From the NCBI GenBank assembly GCA_046329555.1, contig JAXLUK010000005.1, forward strand, positions 186,001 to 250,000: a DNA stretch of 64,000 nt. The letters run 5' to 3'. The notes under the pieces are model-generated. The model saw only the letters and a program-made list of their open reading frames with translations. It was not told the DNA's origin and ran no database searches. The position numbers and the translations under genes were made by a program. Of the stretch, positions 7,810 to 17,594 are shown one piece after another; the first letter of the stretch is position 1; each line of letters opens with the position of its first letter. This DNA is from UBA1941 sp046329555. Its GTDB lineage: Bacteria; Bacteroidota; Bacteroidia; Chitinophagales; LD1.

Positions 7810-9138
7810 TTACAGCCGCTTCAAATAAACGTCTTTTACCTGCGTGGTAGCCTTGGTAAGCTTAATGGCGAAGGTTGATTTGTCTAACACCTTTCCTACC
7901 GCCGGATAATTCAAAAACTTGCGCTGAATCATCGCTTTTAACTGCGGATTGGTAATGCCATTCACATTCTTCGAAACATTCTGGCACTCGTCTACAATCA
8001 TGTCCTTAATCGTTTTGTAGTAATCAACCAGCATCTGCTCGTCTTTCTGAACCGGCCGGAACGTATGCGTTACCGGATCCAGCTCGGTAGATACGTACGG
8101 TTGCTGACCAGCCCAATCATCAAACTGCTGCTTGGTCACTTTTAAAGGTGTCAGAAATTTCATATTCGCATCAATGGCCTTCGCCAATGCCGCTTCATCA
8201 TTCGCATTCAGTAGTAGCTTTGCACTGTCAAAATCCATGTTCATAATCTTGGCGTAGGCCAAATATTTATTAGCCAGATTCAAATTGCCGGCCTTGTCGT
8301 AAATACGGGAAGCCAAACTGTAATTCATATTGTTCACGTTCTCCTTACCCAGTTTTTCAATCGCCTCCGTATTGGCCGTCTTGGTGTAATTTTCTACCAT
8401 CTTCACAAAAATATTCTGCGATTCTGTTTCCTGACCTAACTCAAAAAACTTATCGGCTACTTTCCGCAAACCTTCCGGGTCATCAGCGGCTGAATAGTAT
8501 TCATACGCCTTGGTGTACTGCTTCATATCAAAACACAAATCACCGGCCTTTTTATTCATGCCAATGCGCTTGTATAAATCTACTGCCTGCATGGCCGTTT
8601 CGCCGCCCTTGCTCACAAATTCACCAGCCATTTTCTCAATAGAAGGCGTGTCGCTGGCCTGCAAATAAAAATCAATAGCCTTGGGCAAAAACTTATCACC
8701 GCGCTCGTAATATTTGTCGGCAATCACCTTCGCCCCTTCCTTTGCCTTGCCTGATTTGCCATAATAATTCAGCGCGTTCTTTACGTTTTTCGCTTCCTGC
8801 TTTTCATCGCTAAACGCCAGCTCAACATAAGCAGCAGCCAGCTTTTCATAACCTTCTGCTTTCTCGGCCTTGTCGCATCTACCGTAATAATTCGAAGCCT
8901 GTGTTAAATCGCTGTGCTCCAAAAACGCATCGCCAATCAACAAATTCATCTCGCGCTTCATGCCGCCTTTCTGAAACAACTCCGTAGCTTTCTGAATCAT
9001 CTCGTTCTTCTTCGCCGGATCTTTTTGCGCAAAGGCCTTCCCTAAAATTTCCTTTCCTTTATCGATGTCTTTATTTTGTGCCGCTGCAGAAAACGCCAGA
9101 AAAAAGGCACAACAAATAGTGAGGAACAAATTCTTCAT
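7810..9138 (-). CDS. Secreted TPR-like helical repeat protein
   Basis: 442 residues with a cleavable signal peptide (MKNLFLTICCAFFLAFSAAAQ). The body is a run of helical hairpins with TPR-type spacing and repeated phrases such as ATELFQKGG, ASNYYGRCDKAEKAEGYEKL, ALNYYGKSGKAKEGAKVI, AIDFYLQASD, AVDLYKRIGMNKKAGDL and AYEYYSAADD. The C-terminal ~130 residues are not repetitive. It is probably a periplasmic scaffold; the target cannot be told. The stop is next to the inverted-repeat element, so the gene is convergent with the mini-lipoproteins. Function unknown. Confidence 0.7.
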   Translation of the reverse strand: MKNLFLTICCAFFLAFSAAAQNKDIDKGKEILGKAFAQKDPAKKNEMIQKATELFQKGGMKREMNLLIGDAFLEHSDLTQASNYYGRCDKAEKAEGYEKLAAAYVELAFSDEKQEAKNVKNALNYYGKSGKAKEGAKVIADKYYERGDKFLPKAIDFYLQASDTPSIEKMAGEFVSKGGETAMQAVDLYKRIGMNKKAGDLCFDMKQYTKAYEYYSAADDPEGLRKVADKFFELGQETESQNIFVKMVENYTKTANTEAIEKLGKENVNNMNYSLASRIYDKAGNLNLANKYLAYAKIMNMDFDSAKLLLNANDEAALAKAIDANMKFLTPLKVTKQQFDDWAGQQPYVSTELDPVTHTFRPVQKDEQMLVDYYKTIKDMIVDECQNVSKNVNGITNPQLKAMIQRKFLNYPAVGKVLDKSTFAIKLTKATTQVKDVYLKRL

Positions 9139-9199
9139 AGCAGCTAATTTTGTTTGTGGCCAAACTAGGAAAGAAAATTAAAGATTAAAAGAATATCAG

Positions 9200-9664
9200 A
9201 TGCAAAATCAAGCGAAACGCGGGAAAAGTAAAGCAGCCGGTATAGCCGCCATCGTGGTGCTGCTGTTGCTGGTGGGCGCAGTGAAGGGATTCAAGGCTTG
9301 CCGCGCCGCGCATCCGGCCGCTTCCAATACGTCAGCCAGCGCATCCCAAACCTCGGGCACGGCAGACGCTCAACACGAAATTGACCCTGATGCGCGTCTT
9401 ATTTTCACGAAGCATGCCCGCTGCCGTATGAACTGCCGCCATATCACTGAAGACAATATCCGCGAGGTGCTGCGCGAAGGCCACGTGAACTACGATAAAT
9501 CGGAACAGAAACCCGGCCGCTGCCCTACCTTCGCCATTGAAGACGCAATGGCCGATGGCACCCAGTTGCGTATTGTGTTTGCTAAATGTGCCCGCGAAGT
9601 ACGGGTGGTTACCTGCATCGACCGTACCCACGAGTATGAATGCCATTGTGAAGCCGGAGAATAA
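9200..9664 (+). CDS. Membrane-anchored, Cys-rich DUF4258 protein
   Basis: 154 residues. A basic N-terminus and one transmembrane helix (AAGIAAIVVLLLLVGAVKGF, about 12-32) anchor the protein. A low-complexity Ala/Ser/Thr linker leads to a DUF4258 domain (about 75-150): IFTKHARCRMNCRHITEDNI, VLREGHV, LRIVFAKCAREVRVVTCIDR. DUF4258 has a RelE/BrnT-like fold and is often found in soluble toxin-like proteins. Here it would lie outside the inner membrane and holds about eight cysteines, which suggests disulfides or metal binding rather than mRNA cleavage. No antitoxin gene is adjacent. Role unknown. Confidence 0.65.
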   Translation: MQNQAKRGKSKAAGIAAIVVLLLLVGAVKGFKACRAAHPAASNTSASASQTSGTADAQHEIDPDARLIFTKHARCRMNCRHITEDNIREVLREGHVNYDKSEQKPGRCPTFAIEDAMADGTQLRIVFAKCAREVRVVTCIDRTHEYECHCEAGE

Positions 9665-9802
9665 TCAGGCCGGCTGCTCCGCTTCGCTACGCACCGGGCT
9701 GTTCGCTCCAAGTCCTCGCAAGGCTTCGTACCTCGCCTTGCTGTGGGCTTTCCGCTGCCATCCCTGCCGGACTTCAGGCACCGGCGCGCTTGTCGCGTAA
9801 AC
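9665..9802. other. GC-rich intergenic sequence between convergent genes
   Basis: No gene supported. The stretch is C/G-rich, with short alternating GGGCT, CGCTxC and CAAGGC words, and resembles the other GC-rich intergenic blocks of the window (12751-12887, 40720-41180, 46677-46984, 48270-48390). It may be an interspersed noncoding repeat; the frames through it look like artefacts. Confidence 0.45.
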
Positions 9803-10735
9803 TTACTTCAAATCTTCCAGTCCAGCCCCATTGCTGCCCTCGCTTCTGAGCGTAAACTTTTCACCCTTGGCAAAGCTGGTCCACTCGGGCCGCCGCGATG
9901 GAAATACGGCGCCCTCCAAATTAAAAACGCCCGAAGCCGTGGTGCTGTTGAAACGTGTTTGCCCCAAAAAATAACTGTTCCGGAACTCGGCATTGCCATT
10001 CAGTTTTGATTGCATCAAATCAAACCGCCCGCGGAAATACGCATTGGAAAACACCGCCTGCTGATCAAAAATGCAGTAGTTGAAAAAGCCATGGCCGTTG
10101 AATTGTACTAAACTAAAATCAGCATACCCCCTGAAATGCACATTGCTGAACTGGCTTTCCCGGCCAAATACCGCACCTTGAAAACTCACGGTTTTGTCAA
10201 AGCCAGCATCCATAAAATTCAATTTATCGAAAGCCGCAAACTGAAAGCGCGCCTCATCGGCAAAATTGGCCTTGCCAAATGCGGCATCACTCAAAAAATG
10301 ACTGCCTTCAAACGAGGCCGTCTTTTGAAAATCGGAACCGCTGAAATTCACCTTGCCATAAGCCGTCACCTCTCTGAAACTAACCATGTCTTTAAAATGA
10401 CAACTCAAGAACGTGACGCTTTTCATAAATGTGACCAAGTGCGTTTTCTCTTTATCGGCGCTGTACGTGGTAAGCGCTCCCTTAAAATCGCAATTGATAA
10501 AGGTGAGCGAGCCATTTACATAATGGCGTTGTATAACCGGACTTTCCAGCGTGGCGTTCTCCATTTGGGTAAAATCCAGCCGTTCGATAGTTTTATTTTC
10601 TACCACTACATCCTTACCAGCGGCCAGTTGTTGCAAAATATCGGTTTCACTCATCCGGTAAATGGTTTTGTTGGAAGAACAGGCCGTAACCTGCATTAGC
10701 ATCAGGCAGGCGAAAAAAAGGAGTGGTGTACGCAT
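9803..10735 (-). CDS. Pentapeptide-repeat-like lipoprotein
   Basis: 310 residues. The signal peptide MRTPLLFFACLMLMQV is followed by lipobox TAC, so it is a lipoprotein. Residues ~95-290 are a run of pentapeptide-type repeats with Phe in the central position (VNFSGSDFQ, ASFEGSHF, AAFGKANF, ARFQFAAF, VSFQGAVF, SQFSNVHF, ADFSLVQF, AVFSNAYF, AEFRNSYF, TRFNSTT), which fold as a four-sided right-handed beta-helix. The last ~30 residues leave the pattern. It is divergent from the M48 protease gene, with a TAGATTTG element only 4 nt before its ATG. Molecular role unknown. Confidence 0.75.
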   Translation of the reverse strand: MRTPLLFFACLMLMQVTACSSNKTIYRMSETDILQQLAAGKDVVVENKTIERLDFTQMENATLESPVIQRHYVNGSLTFINCDFKGALTTYSADKEKTHLVTFMKSVTFLSCHFKDMVSFREVTAYGKVNFSGSDFQKTASFEGSHFLSDAAFGKANFADEARFQFAAFDKLNFMDAGFDKTVSFQGAVFGRESQFSNVHFRGYADFSLVQFNGHGFFNYCIFDQQAVFSNAYFRGRFDLMQSKLNGNAEFRNSYFLGQTRFNSTTASGVFNLEGAVFPSRRPEWTSFAKGEKFTLRSEGSNGAGLEDLK

Positions 10736-10739
10736 GGTT

Positions 10740-10747
10740 CAAATCTA
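10740..10747 (-). promoter_or_regulatory. Promoter -7 element TAGATTTG, 4 nt from start
   Basis: An exact TAnnTTTG match on the minus strand, separated from the ATG at 10735 by only AACC. Transcription would start at or next to the start codon. Confidence 0.55.
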
Positions 10748-10775
10748 AGTGAAAATTGCACTTTCTTCGCACCGC

Positions 10776-12017
10776 ATGGAACTTACGCTATTGTACCTAA
10801 TTGTGGCCTTTCTGGTGGCTGAATACGCCCTGGGCCGTGTGTTAGAATGGTTAAACCACAGGCAATGGGCCGCTCCCGTTCCCGGTGAAATCGCCGATTT
10901 GTTCAATGCCGAAGAGCGGCAAAAAGCCGTGGCTTACGCCAGCCATCAGTACTATTTCCAACTGCTGTCGTCCACTGTATCGCTGGCTATTACGCTTAGT
11001 TTTTTGTTGAACGGCGGCTTTGCCTGGGCCGATGCGCTGGTGCGCAGTATGACCAACAACGAAACCCTTCGCGGACTGCTGTTTTTTGGCGGACTCATGG
11101 TGGCGTCGTCGCTGCTGATGATGCCATTTACCATTTACGACACCTTTGTGATTGAAGCCAAATACGGCTTCAATAAAACTACAGCCAGGGTTTTTATAGC
11201 GGATAAGATCAAGGAGTTTTTGCTGGGCGCCATTATTGGCGGACTGTTGTATGCGGTGCTGGCCTGGTTATACCAACAGTTTGGCACCAGTTTCTGGTGG
11301 ATGGCATGGGCGGTGGCCGGCGCCTTTGTGATTGGCATGGCAGCGTTTTATACTGCGGTGTTGCTTCCCATTTTCAACAAACTGACCCCGTTGGAAGAGG
11401 GGCCGGTAAGGCAGGCCATTGAAGCTTATGCCCAAAAAGTGACCTTTCCTTTGCAGAAAATTTTGGTGATGGATGGATCAACCCGGAGTTCGAAAGCCAA
11501 TGCTTTTTTCAGTGGGTTAGGCCGGCAGAAAAGCATTGTGTTGTACGATACGCTGCTCACCACGCTTAGCACCAATGAAATTACGGCGGTGCTGGCGCAC
11601 GAAGTAGGCCATTACAAGCACCGGCACATTTTGCAATCCATGGTATTGTCATTATTGCAGTTAGGCATTCTTTTTCTGTTGTTTGGCTGGGTAGCGGCGC
11701 ATCCTGCGCTGCCTCATGCGCTGGGGGCACAGGAGCCGGCGTTTTATCTGTCGCTGGTGGCCTTTGCGCTGTTGTATAGTCCGGTTGCGCTGTTAGTAGG
11801 TGTTTTCATGAATCTTTTCAGCAGGAAGAACGAGTACGAGGCCGATGCCTATGCGCGGACCACTTATTCAGAGGAGCCGCTTATTTCATCGCTTAAAAAA
11901 TTGTATGTCAACTCTTTAGGAAACCCCAATCCACATCCGGCCTACGTTTTTGTGCATTATTCGCATCCTACCTTAGTGCAGCGGATCCGCAAAATGCGGC
12001 AGGCAGCGGCGGGATAG
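10776..12017 (+). CDS. M48 family CAAX-type membrane metalloprotease
   Basis: 413 residues, Ste24/HtpX class. About seven hydrophobic segments surround the zinc motif HEVGHYKHRH; a downstream Glu in NEYEADAYA supplies the third ligand. The conserved GSTRSSKANAFFSGLGRQKSIVLYDTLL block and the final NPNPHPAYVFVHYSHPT are typical of CAAX prenyl protease 1 homologues. In bacteria it is thought to act in membrane protein quality control. A GTG at 10749 would also open the frame, but the ATG at 10776 is preferred: it begins the first membrane helix and lies 6 nt after a TTTCTTCG promoter-like element. Confidence 0.9.
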   Translation: MELTLLYLIVAFLVAEYALGRVLEWLNHRQWAAPVPGEIADLFNAEERQKAVAYASHQYYFQLLSSTVSLAITLSFLLNGGFAWADALVRSMTNNETLRGLLFFGGLMVASSLLMMPFTIYDTFVIEAKYGFNKTTARVFIADKIKEFLLGAIIGGLLYAVLAWLYQQFGTSFWWMAWAVAGAFVIGMAAFYTAVLLPIFNKLTPLEEGPVRQAIEAYAQKVTFPLQKILVMDGSTRSSKANAFFSGLGRQKSIVLYDTLLTTLSTNEITAVLAHEVGHYKHRHILQSMVLSLLQLGILFLLFGWVAAHPALPHALGAQEPAFYLSLVAFALLYSPVALLVGVFMNLFSRKNEYEADAYARTTYSEEPLISSLKKLYVNSLGNPNPHPAYVFVHYSHPTLVQRIRKMRQAAAG

Positions 12018-12051
12018 AGAAAATTCCCCTTCGTTTTCAAAAAAAGTTTTC

Positions 12052-12059
12052 TACATTTG
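12052..12059 (+). promoter_or_regulatory. Promoter -7 element TACATTTG of rplU-rpmA
   Basis: An exact TAnnTTTG match, 20 nt before the rplU start. Confidence 0.65.
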
Positions 12060-12079
12060 CCGTCCCAAAAAAATCGAGT

Positions 12080-12388
12080 ATGTACGCAATTGTAGAAATC
12101 GCAGGGCAGCAATTTAAGGCAGAGGCCGGAATGAAATTGTATGTGCACCGCTTAGCAGGTAACGAAGGCGACAAAGTGACTTTCGATAAAGTGTTGATGA
12201 CAGGCGCTGATGGCAAAGTAAAGGTGGGAACACCAACCGTAGCCGGTGTAGCGGTTAACGCCACTATCGTTTCGCACCGCCGCGGCGATAAGGTGATTAT
12301 CTTCAAAAAGAAGCGTCGTAAAGGCTACCGCAAGACCAACGGTCACCGTCAGTCGTTTACGCAAATTTCTATCGACAGCATCGCATAA
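12080..12388 (+). CDS. rplU: 50S ribosomal protein L21
   Basis: 102 residues, the normal length. The start MYAIVEIAGQQFKAEAGMKLYVHRL and the C-terminal FKKKRRKGYRKTNGHRQSFTQI are diagnostic for L21, which binds 23S rRNA in the large subunit. It is followed 32 nt later by rpmA, the usual order, and shares its promoter. Confidence 0.98.
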   Translation: MYAIVEIAGQQFKAEAGMKLYVHRLAGNEGDKVTFDKVLMTGADGKVKVGTPTVAGVAVNATIVSHRRGDKVIIFKKKRRKGYRKTNGHRQSFTQISIDSIA

Positions 12389-12420
12389 TTCTATTTAAAA
12401 ACATTTAAAGAGCACAAGCC

Positions 12421-12678
12421 ATGGCACATAAGAAAGGGGAAGGTAAAGTAAAGAACGGCCGCGAATCGCATAGCAAGCGTCTGGGTATTAAATTATACGG
12501 TGGCGAAGCTGCCATTCCGGGAAATATTATTGTTCGTCAGCGCGGTACGGCCTACCATCCTGGTAAGGGTGTAGATATCGGTAAAGACCACACCATTTTT
12601 GCTGTAATTGAAGGCAAGGTGAAATTTACCCGCGGCGCTAACGACCGTCGCTTTGTGCATGTAGTTGCCGAAGCGTAA
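12421..12678 (+). CDS. rpmA: 50S ribosomal protein L27
   Basis: 85 residues. MAHKKGEGKVKNGRESHSKRLGIKLYGGE, RQRGTAYHPGKGVDIGKDHTIFA and VKFTRG are diagnostic. The N-terminus reaches into the peptidyl transferase centre. There is no Firmicutes-type cleavable N-terminal extension. Second gene of rplU-rpmA, with a terminator 20 nt after the stop. Confidence 0.98.
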   Translation: MAHKKGEGKVKNGRESHSKRLGIKLYGGEAAIPGNIIVRQRGTAYHPGKGVDIGKDHTIFAVIEGKVKFTRGANDRRFVHVVAEA

Positions 12679-12698
12679 GTAGCAGATACTTTCAATGA

Positions 12699-12729
12699 AA
12701 AATCCTGTGTTTCGGCACGGGATTTTTTG
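12699..12729 (+). terminator. Rho-independent terminator of rplU-rpmA
   Basis: An 11-bp stem (12699-12709 with 12716-12726, one T/G wobble position) and a TTTCGG loop, then T-rich sequence. Confidence 0.85.
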
Positions 12730-12750
12730 TTTTAGCGCGGTTTGGGAAGT

Positions 12751-12887
12751 GGGCGTCGAGCGCGAAGGATGCGGCGGGCGAGGCGTAAGCCGAGGCCCGG
12801 AATGGCGCGAGGTACGAGCGCCATGCAGGGCGGGAGCGATAGCGTACCCCAGAGCAGCCTGGCCCGCCAGCAGGCGGGCGCGCCAAA
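12751..12887. repeat. GC-rich interspersed element, copy ending in CGCCAAAAAA
   Basis: Very GC-rich, noncoding, between the rpmA terminator and iaaA. It contains a perfect 7-bp hairpin GCCCGCC-AGCA-GGCGGGC at 12862-12879 and ends GGGCGCGCCAAAAAA. The same edge, GGGGGCACGCCAAAA, closes the GC-rich blocks at 41163-41178 and, inverted, 46677-46692. The frames through it are unlike any known protein. Confidence 0.5.
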
Positions 12888-12939
12888 AAAACCAGAATAA
12901 TAAAACACCCGCAGCGCGCGATTACACTATTTTAGCGGG

Positions 12940-13872
12940 ATGCAAAACATAGCCATAGCCATACACGGCGGTGCCGGTACGATTGACAAAAACCAACTGA
13001 CGCCCGAAAAGGAAAAAGCCTATCGCGATGCACTGGAAGCCGCGCTGCGTGCGGGTTACAGCCTGTTGCAAGCCGGCGCCAGTAGTTTGGATGCGGTAGA
13101 GGCGGCGGTGATGAGTCTGGAAGATTGCGAGCTGTTTAACGCCGGCCGTGGCAGCGTGTACAACAATGCGGGCGGTCATGAAATGGATGCGTCTATCATG
13201 AACGGCAGCAATTTGATGGCCGGAGCAGTTTCGTTGGTGAAGAACATTAAAAACCCAGTGCATCTGGCGCGGGTGGTGATGGAACAATCGAATCATGTGC
13301 TGCTGGCCGGTGAAGGCGCCGAGGCGTTTGCGCGGCTGAAGGAGATTGAATTTTGCGACGATAGTTATTTCCACACCGATTTCCGCTACCAGCAATGGCT
13401 ACGGGTAAAGGGTGAAGAGGGCGCGCACCTGGATCATTCGGTGGTGGTAGACGAGAAGAAATTTGGCACGGTGGGCGCTGTGGCGCTGGATGCGCAGGGG
13501 CATTTGGCGGCGGCCACCTCAACAGGCGGAATGACGAATAAAAAATTTGGGCGTATTGGCGATTCACCGCTGATTGGTGCGGGATGTTATGCCGATGACC
13601 AGACTTGTGCGGTGAGTTGTACGGGTGATGGCGAGTTTTTTATCAGAAGTGTGGCGGCGTATGATGTGGCCTGCCGCATGGCGTATCAAGGGCTTTCGCT
13701 GCCGGCAGCGGCCGATGAAGTGGTGATGAATAAGCTGGTGGCCATGGGCGGGGAAGGCGGATTGATTGCGATGGATAAGAACGGGCGGGTAGCCATGCCG
13801 TTTAATTCAACCGGCATGTACCGGGCTTTTATTAGCACCGATGGCACGGTAACGGTGGGTATTTACCGTTGA
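12940..13872 (+). CDS. iaaA: Isoaspartyl peptidase / L-asparaginase (Ntn hydrolase)
   Basis: 310 residues, plant-type asparaginase family. The enzyme self-cleaves before Thr177 (FG|TVGAVALD), and this Thr is the nucleophile of the mature beta subunit. Also visible are IAIHGGAGTI at the N-terminus, ELFNAGRGSVYNNAGGHEMDASIM, and the substrate loops TSTGGMTNKKFGRIGDSPLIGAG and SCTGDGEFFIR. It hydrolyses isoaspartyl dipeptides and asparagine. No signal peptide, so cytoplasmic. A TATTTTAG element lies 4 nt before the ATG. Confidence 0.95.
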   Translation: MQNIAIAIHGGAGTIDKNQLTPEKEKAYRDALEAALRAGYSLLQAGASSLDAVEAAVMSLEDCELFNAGRGSVYNNAGGHEMDASIMNGSNLMAGAVSLVKNIKNPVHLARVVMEQSNHVLLAGEGAEAFARLKEIEFCDDSYFHTDFRYQQWLRVKGEEGAHLDHSVVVDEKKFGTVGAVALDAQGHLAAATSTGGMTNKKFGRIGDSPLIGAGCYADDQTCAVSCTGDGEFFIRSVAAYDVACRMAYQGLSLPAAADEVVMNKLVAMGGEGGLIAMDKNGRVAMPFNSTGMYRAFISTDGTVTVGIYR

Positions 13873-13903
13873 GGTATGGCCGGAATTCGCTACATTTAGT
13901 TTT

Positions 13904-14341
13904 ATGAAAACAGTTTTTCTGGCCATTGCGGTATTGTTGTACAGCGGTGTTTTTGCTCAGGCGAAAGATCCTATTTGCCGGGTGTGGTACAATGAGGAAA
14001 AGGACTCGAAGGTGGAGGTGTATGCCACTGCCAACGGCACGTATCAGGCGAAGGTAGTGTGGCTGAAGGAGCCGGTGTTGAACGGCAAGACGCGGGTAGA
14101 TGAGAAAAATCCGAATGAAAAACTGCGGAATCGTCCCATTATGGGATTGGTGTTTTTATGGAATCTGAAGAAAAGCCCCGATGAGAAAGATTTTTACGTA
14201 GACGGAAAAATTTACGATCCGAAAAACGGCAAAACATACGACTGCCGGATGACGTTCAAGGGCGACCACATTGATTTACGCGGTTATGTGCTGGGCATGC
14301 CTTTTTTAGGCAGAACCTCGGTATGGACTAAGGCCGATTAA
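13904..14341 (+). CDS. Secreted DUF2147 protein
   Basis: 145 residues with a signal peptide (MKTVFLAIAVLLYSGVFAQ). The rest is a DUF2147 lipocalin-like barrel: RVWYNEEKDSKVEVYATANGTYQAKVVWL, NRPIMGLVFLWNLK, GKIYDPKNGKTYDCRMTF, LRGYVLGMPFLGRTSVWTK. This family is periplasmic and its role is not firmly known. A TACATTTAG element lies 4 nt before the ATG. Convergent with sdhB, 8 nt between stops. Confidence 0.85.
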   Translation: MKTVFLAIAVLLYSGVFAQAKDPICRVWYNEEKDSKVEVYATANGTYQAKVVWLKEPVLNGKTRVDEKNPNEKLRNRPIMGLVFLWNLKKSPDEKDFYVDGKIYDPKNGKTYDCRMTFKGDHIDLRGYVLGMPFLGRTSVWTKAD

Positions 14342-14349
14342 GCGGCGGT

Positions 14350-15105
14350 TTATCCTTTTTCTTCGCTCACCAGGCTAGCCGAAATGAAATCGCGGTTCAG
14401 GCGGGCGATGTTGGTGAGTTTAATTTCTTTCGGGCATTCGGCTTCACAGGCACCGATGTTAGAACAGTTACCAAAACCTTCGGCATCCATTTGTTCCACC
14501 ATTTTCATGGCGCGCAGATCGCGTTCTGGTTGTCCTTGCGGATACAGCGCCAAATGCGAAATTTTAGCACTAACGAACAGCATGGCGGCGCTGTTAGGGC
14601 AAGCTGCTACGCAGGCACCACAGCCGATACAGGCGGCCGCATCCATGGCTTTTTCGGCATCCAGTTTTTCAACCGGAATGGCGTTGGCGTCTTGCGCCTG
14701 ACCGGTGTTGACGCTGATAAATCCACCGGCAGCAATAATGCGGTCGAAGGCGGAGCGATCGGTAGCCAAATCTTTTATTACCGGGAATGCTTTGGCGCGC
14801 CACGGTTCTACGTAAATGGTCTCGCCGTCTTTGAAATGGCGCATGTACAACTGGCAGGTAGTGGTGCCGTGCAAAGGCCCGTGAGCGCGGCCATTGATGT
14901 ACATCGAGCACATGCCACAGATACCTTCGCGGCAATCGTGGTCGAACGCAATAGGGTCTTCGTTGCCTGCGATGAGTTGTTCATTGAGCACATCAATCAT
15001 TTCCAGAAAGCTCATATCGCCGTGGATATTATCGATGCTATAATCTTTCAACTGGCCTTTTGTATTGGCATTTGCCTGCCGCCAAACTTTAAGATTGAAT
15101 TTCAT
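14350..15105 (-). CDS. sdhB: Succinate dehydrogenase iron-sulfur subunit
   Basis: 251 residues, electron-transfer subunit of complex II. The N-terminal ferredoxin domain binds [2Fe-2S] through CREGICGMC and a later Cys (TTTCQLYMRHF). The C-terminal domain binds [4Fe-4S] and [3Fe-4S] through CIGCGACVAACP and the CSNIGACEAECP region. It carries electrons from SdhA to quinone in SdhC. Last gene of the leftward sdh operon, 35 nt after sdhA. Homology is to the type with one large cytochrome b subunit and no SdhD. Confidence 0.97.
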   Translation of the reverse strand: MKFNLKVWRQANANTKGQLKDYSIDNIHGDMSFLEMIDVLNEQLIAGNEDPIAFDHDCREGICGMCSMYINGRAHGPLHGTTTCQLYMRHFKDGETIYVEPWRAKAFPVIKDLATDRSAFDRIIAAGGFISVNTGQAQDANAIPVEKLDAEKAMDAAACIGCGACVAACPNSAAMLFVSAKISHLALYPQGQPERDLRAMKMVEQMDAEGFGNCSNIGACEAECPKEIKLTNIARLNRDFISASLVSEEKG

Positions 15106-15140
15106 TGTTGTTGTTTGAGGATCAAAAAATCGCTTCTTAT

Positions 15141-17075
<1,935 letters not shown>

Positions 17076-17078
17076 ATT

Positions 17079-17594
17079 TTATTTTAAGAGGGTTGCTATT
17101 AATTGTTGAACATCTTCAAATTCTGCTTCAAGTTTAGTGAGATTTAATTTGGGAAGCATAGTAGCGGCATCTTTTACTTTATGATATTTTTTAGGTCGAA
17201 CCAAGTTGGCAAGATATTGGTCGGGCTGTTCGATCTCTATGGCCTTTCTTGGAACAGTTGGGGTGTTTTGCAAATTGAAACAATCTTTAATCACTTCTGG
17301 TTGAGAAAGGAACCAAGATTCCATTTTTTGAACCATAAAAAACACCCTATTGGCGTCTTTAGCTTTTATTTTCAGGTTAGATAAGCGGCGGTTTCTGGTT
17401 TCCTGGTTTCCGTCTAAATCAACAACTAAAAATTTATGTTCACTGGTGTCAGGATGATAAAATTTATATGTAGCTTCTGAATCAGGACCCTCAAGGTTCA
17501 GTTTAAAGCGATTGCCCCTTACCTTTTGCTGAAGCAACTGGCTAAAACCCGGGCGCAATTGTTTGTCGCCTTCTATGAACAACTGTTTTACCAT
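17079..17594 (-). CDS. DUF4276 TOPRIM-like protein, partner of AAA ATPase
   Basis: 171 residues. Family features: a start with an acidic turn (QLFIEGDKQ, E8/D10), the metal-site motif VVDLDGN (D59, D61), and the hallmark MESWFLSQPE (M91-E92-x-W94). These fit DUF4276, a TOPRIM-related family usually encoded next to SMC/OLD-like ATPases. The acidic residues would bind Mg and support nucleic-acid cleavage. It overlaps the ATPase gene by 7 nt and ends 3 nt before sdhA. It is AT-richer than the sdh genes: 17101-17160 has 18 G+C in 60, while 16501-16560 in sdhA has 32. The pairing and location suggest a transferred defence module; function is inferred. Confidence 0.8.
   Translation of the reverse strand: MVKQLFIEGDKQLRPGFSQLLQQKVRGNRFKLNLEGPDSEATYKFYHPDTSEHKFLVVDLDGNQETRNRRLSNLKIKAKDANRVFFMVQKMESWFLSQPEVIKDCFNLQNTPTVPRKAIEIEQPDQYLANLVRPKKYHKVKDAATMLPKLNLTKLEAEFEDVQQLIATLLK

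Noticed and set aside
10136..10699. 187-codon plus-strand frame
   Set aside because: Antisense to the pentapeptide lipoprotein, whose repeat pattern is unambiguous.
12695..12952. 85-codon frame through the rpmA terminator
   Set aside because: It starts in the terminator and runs through the GC-rich element; no family features.
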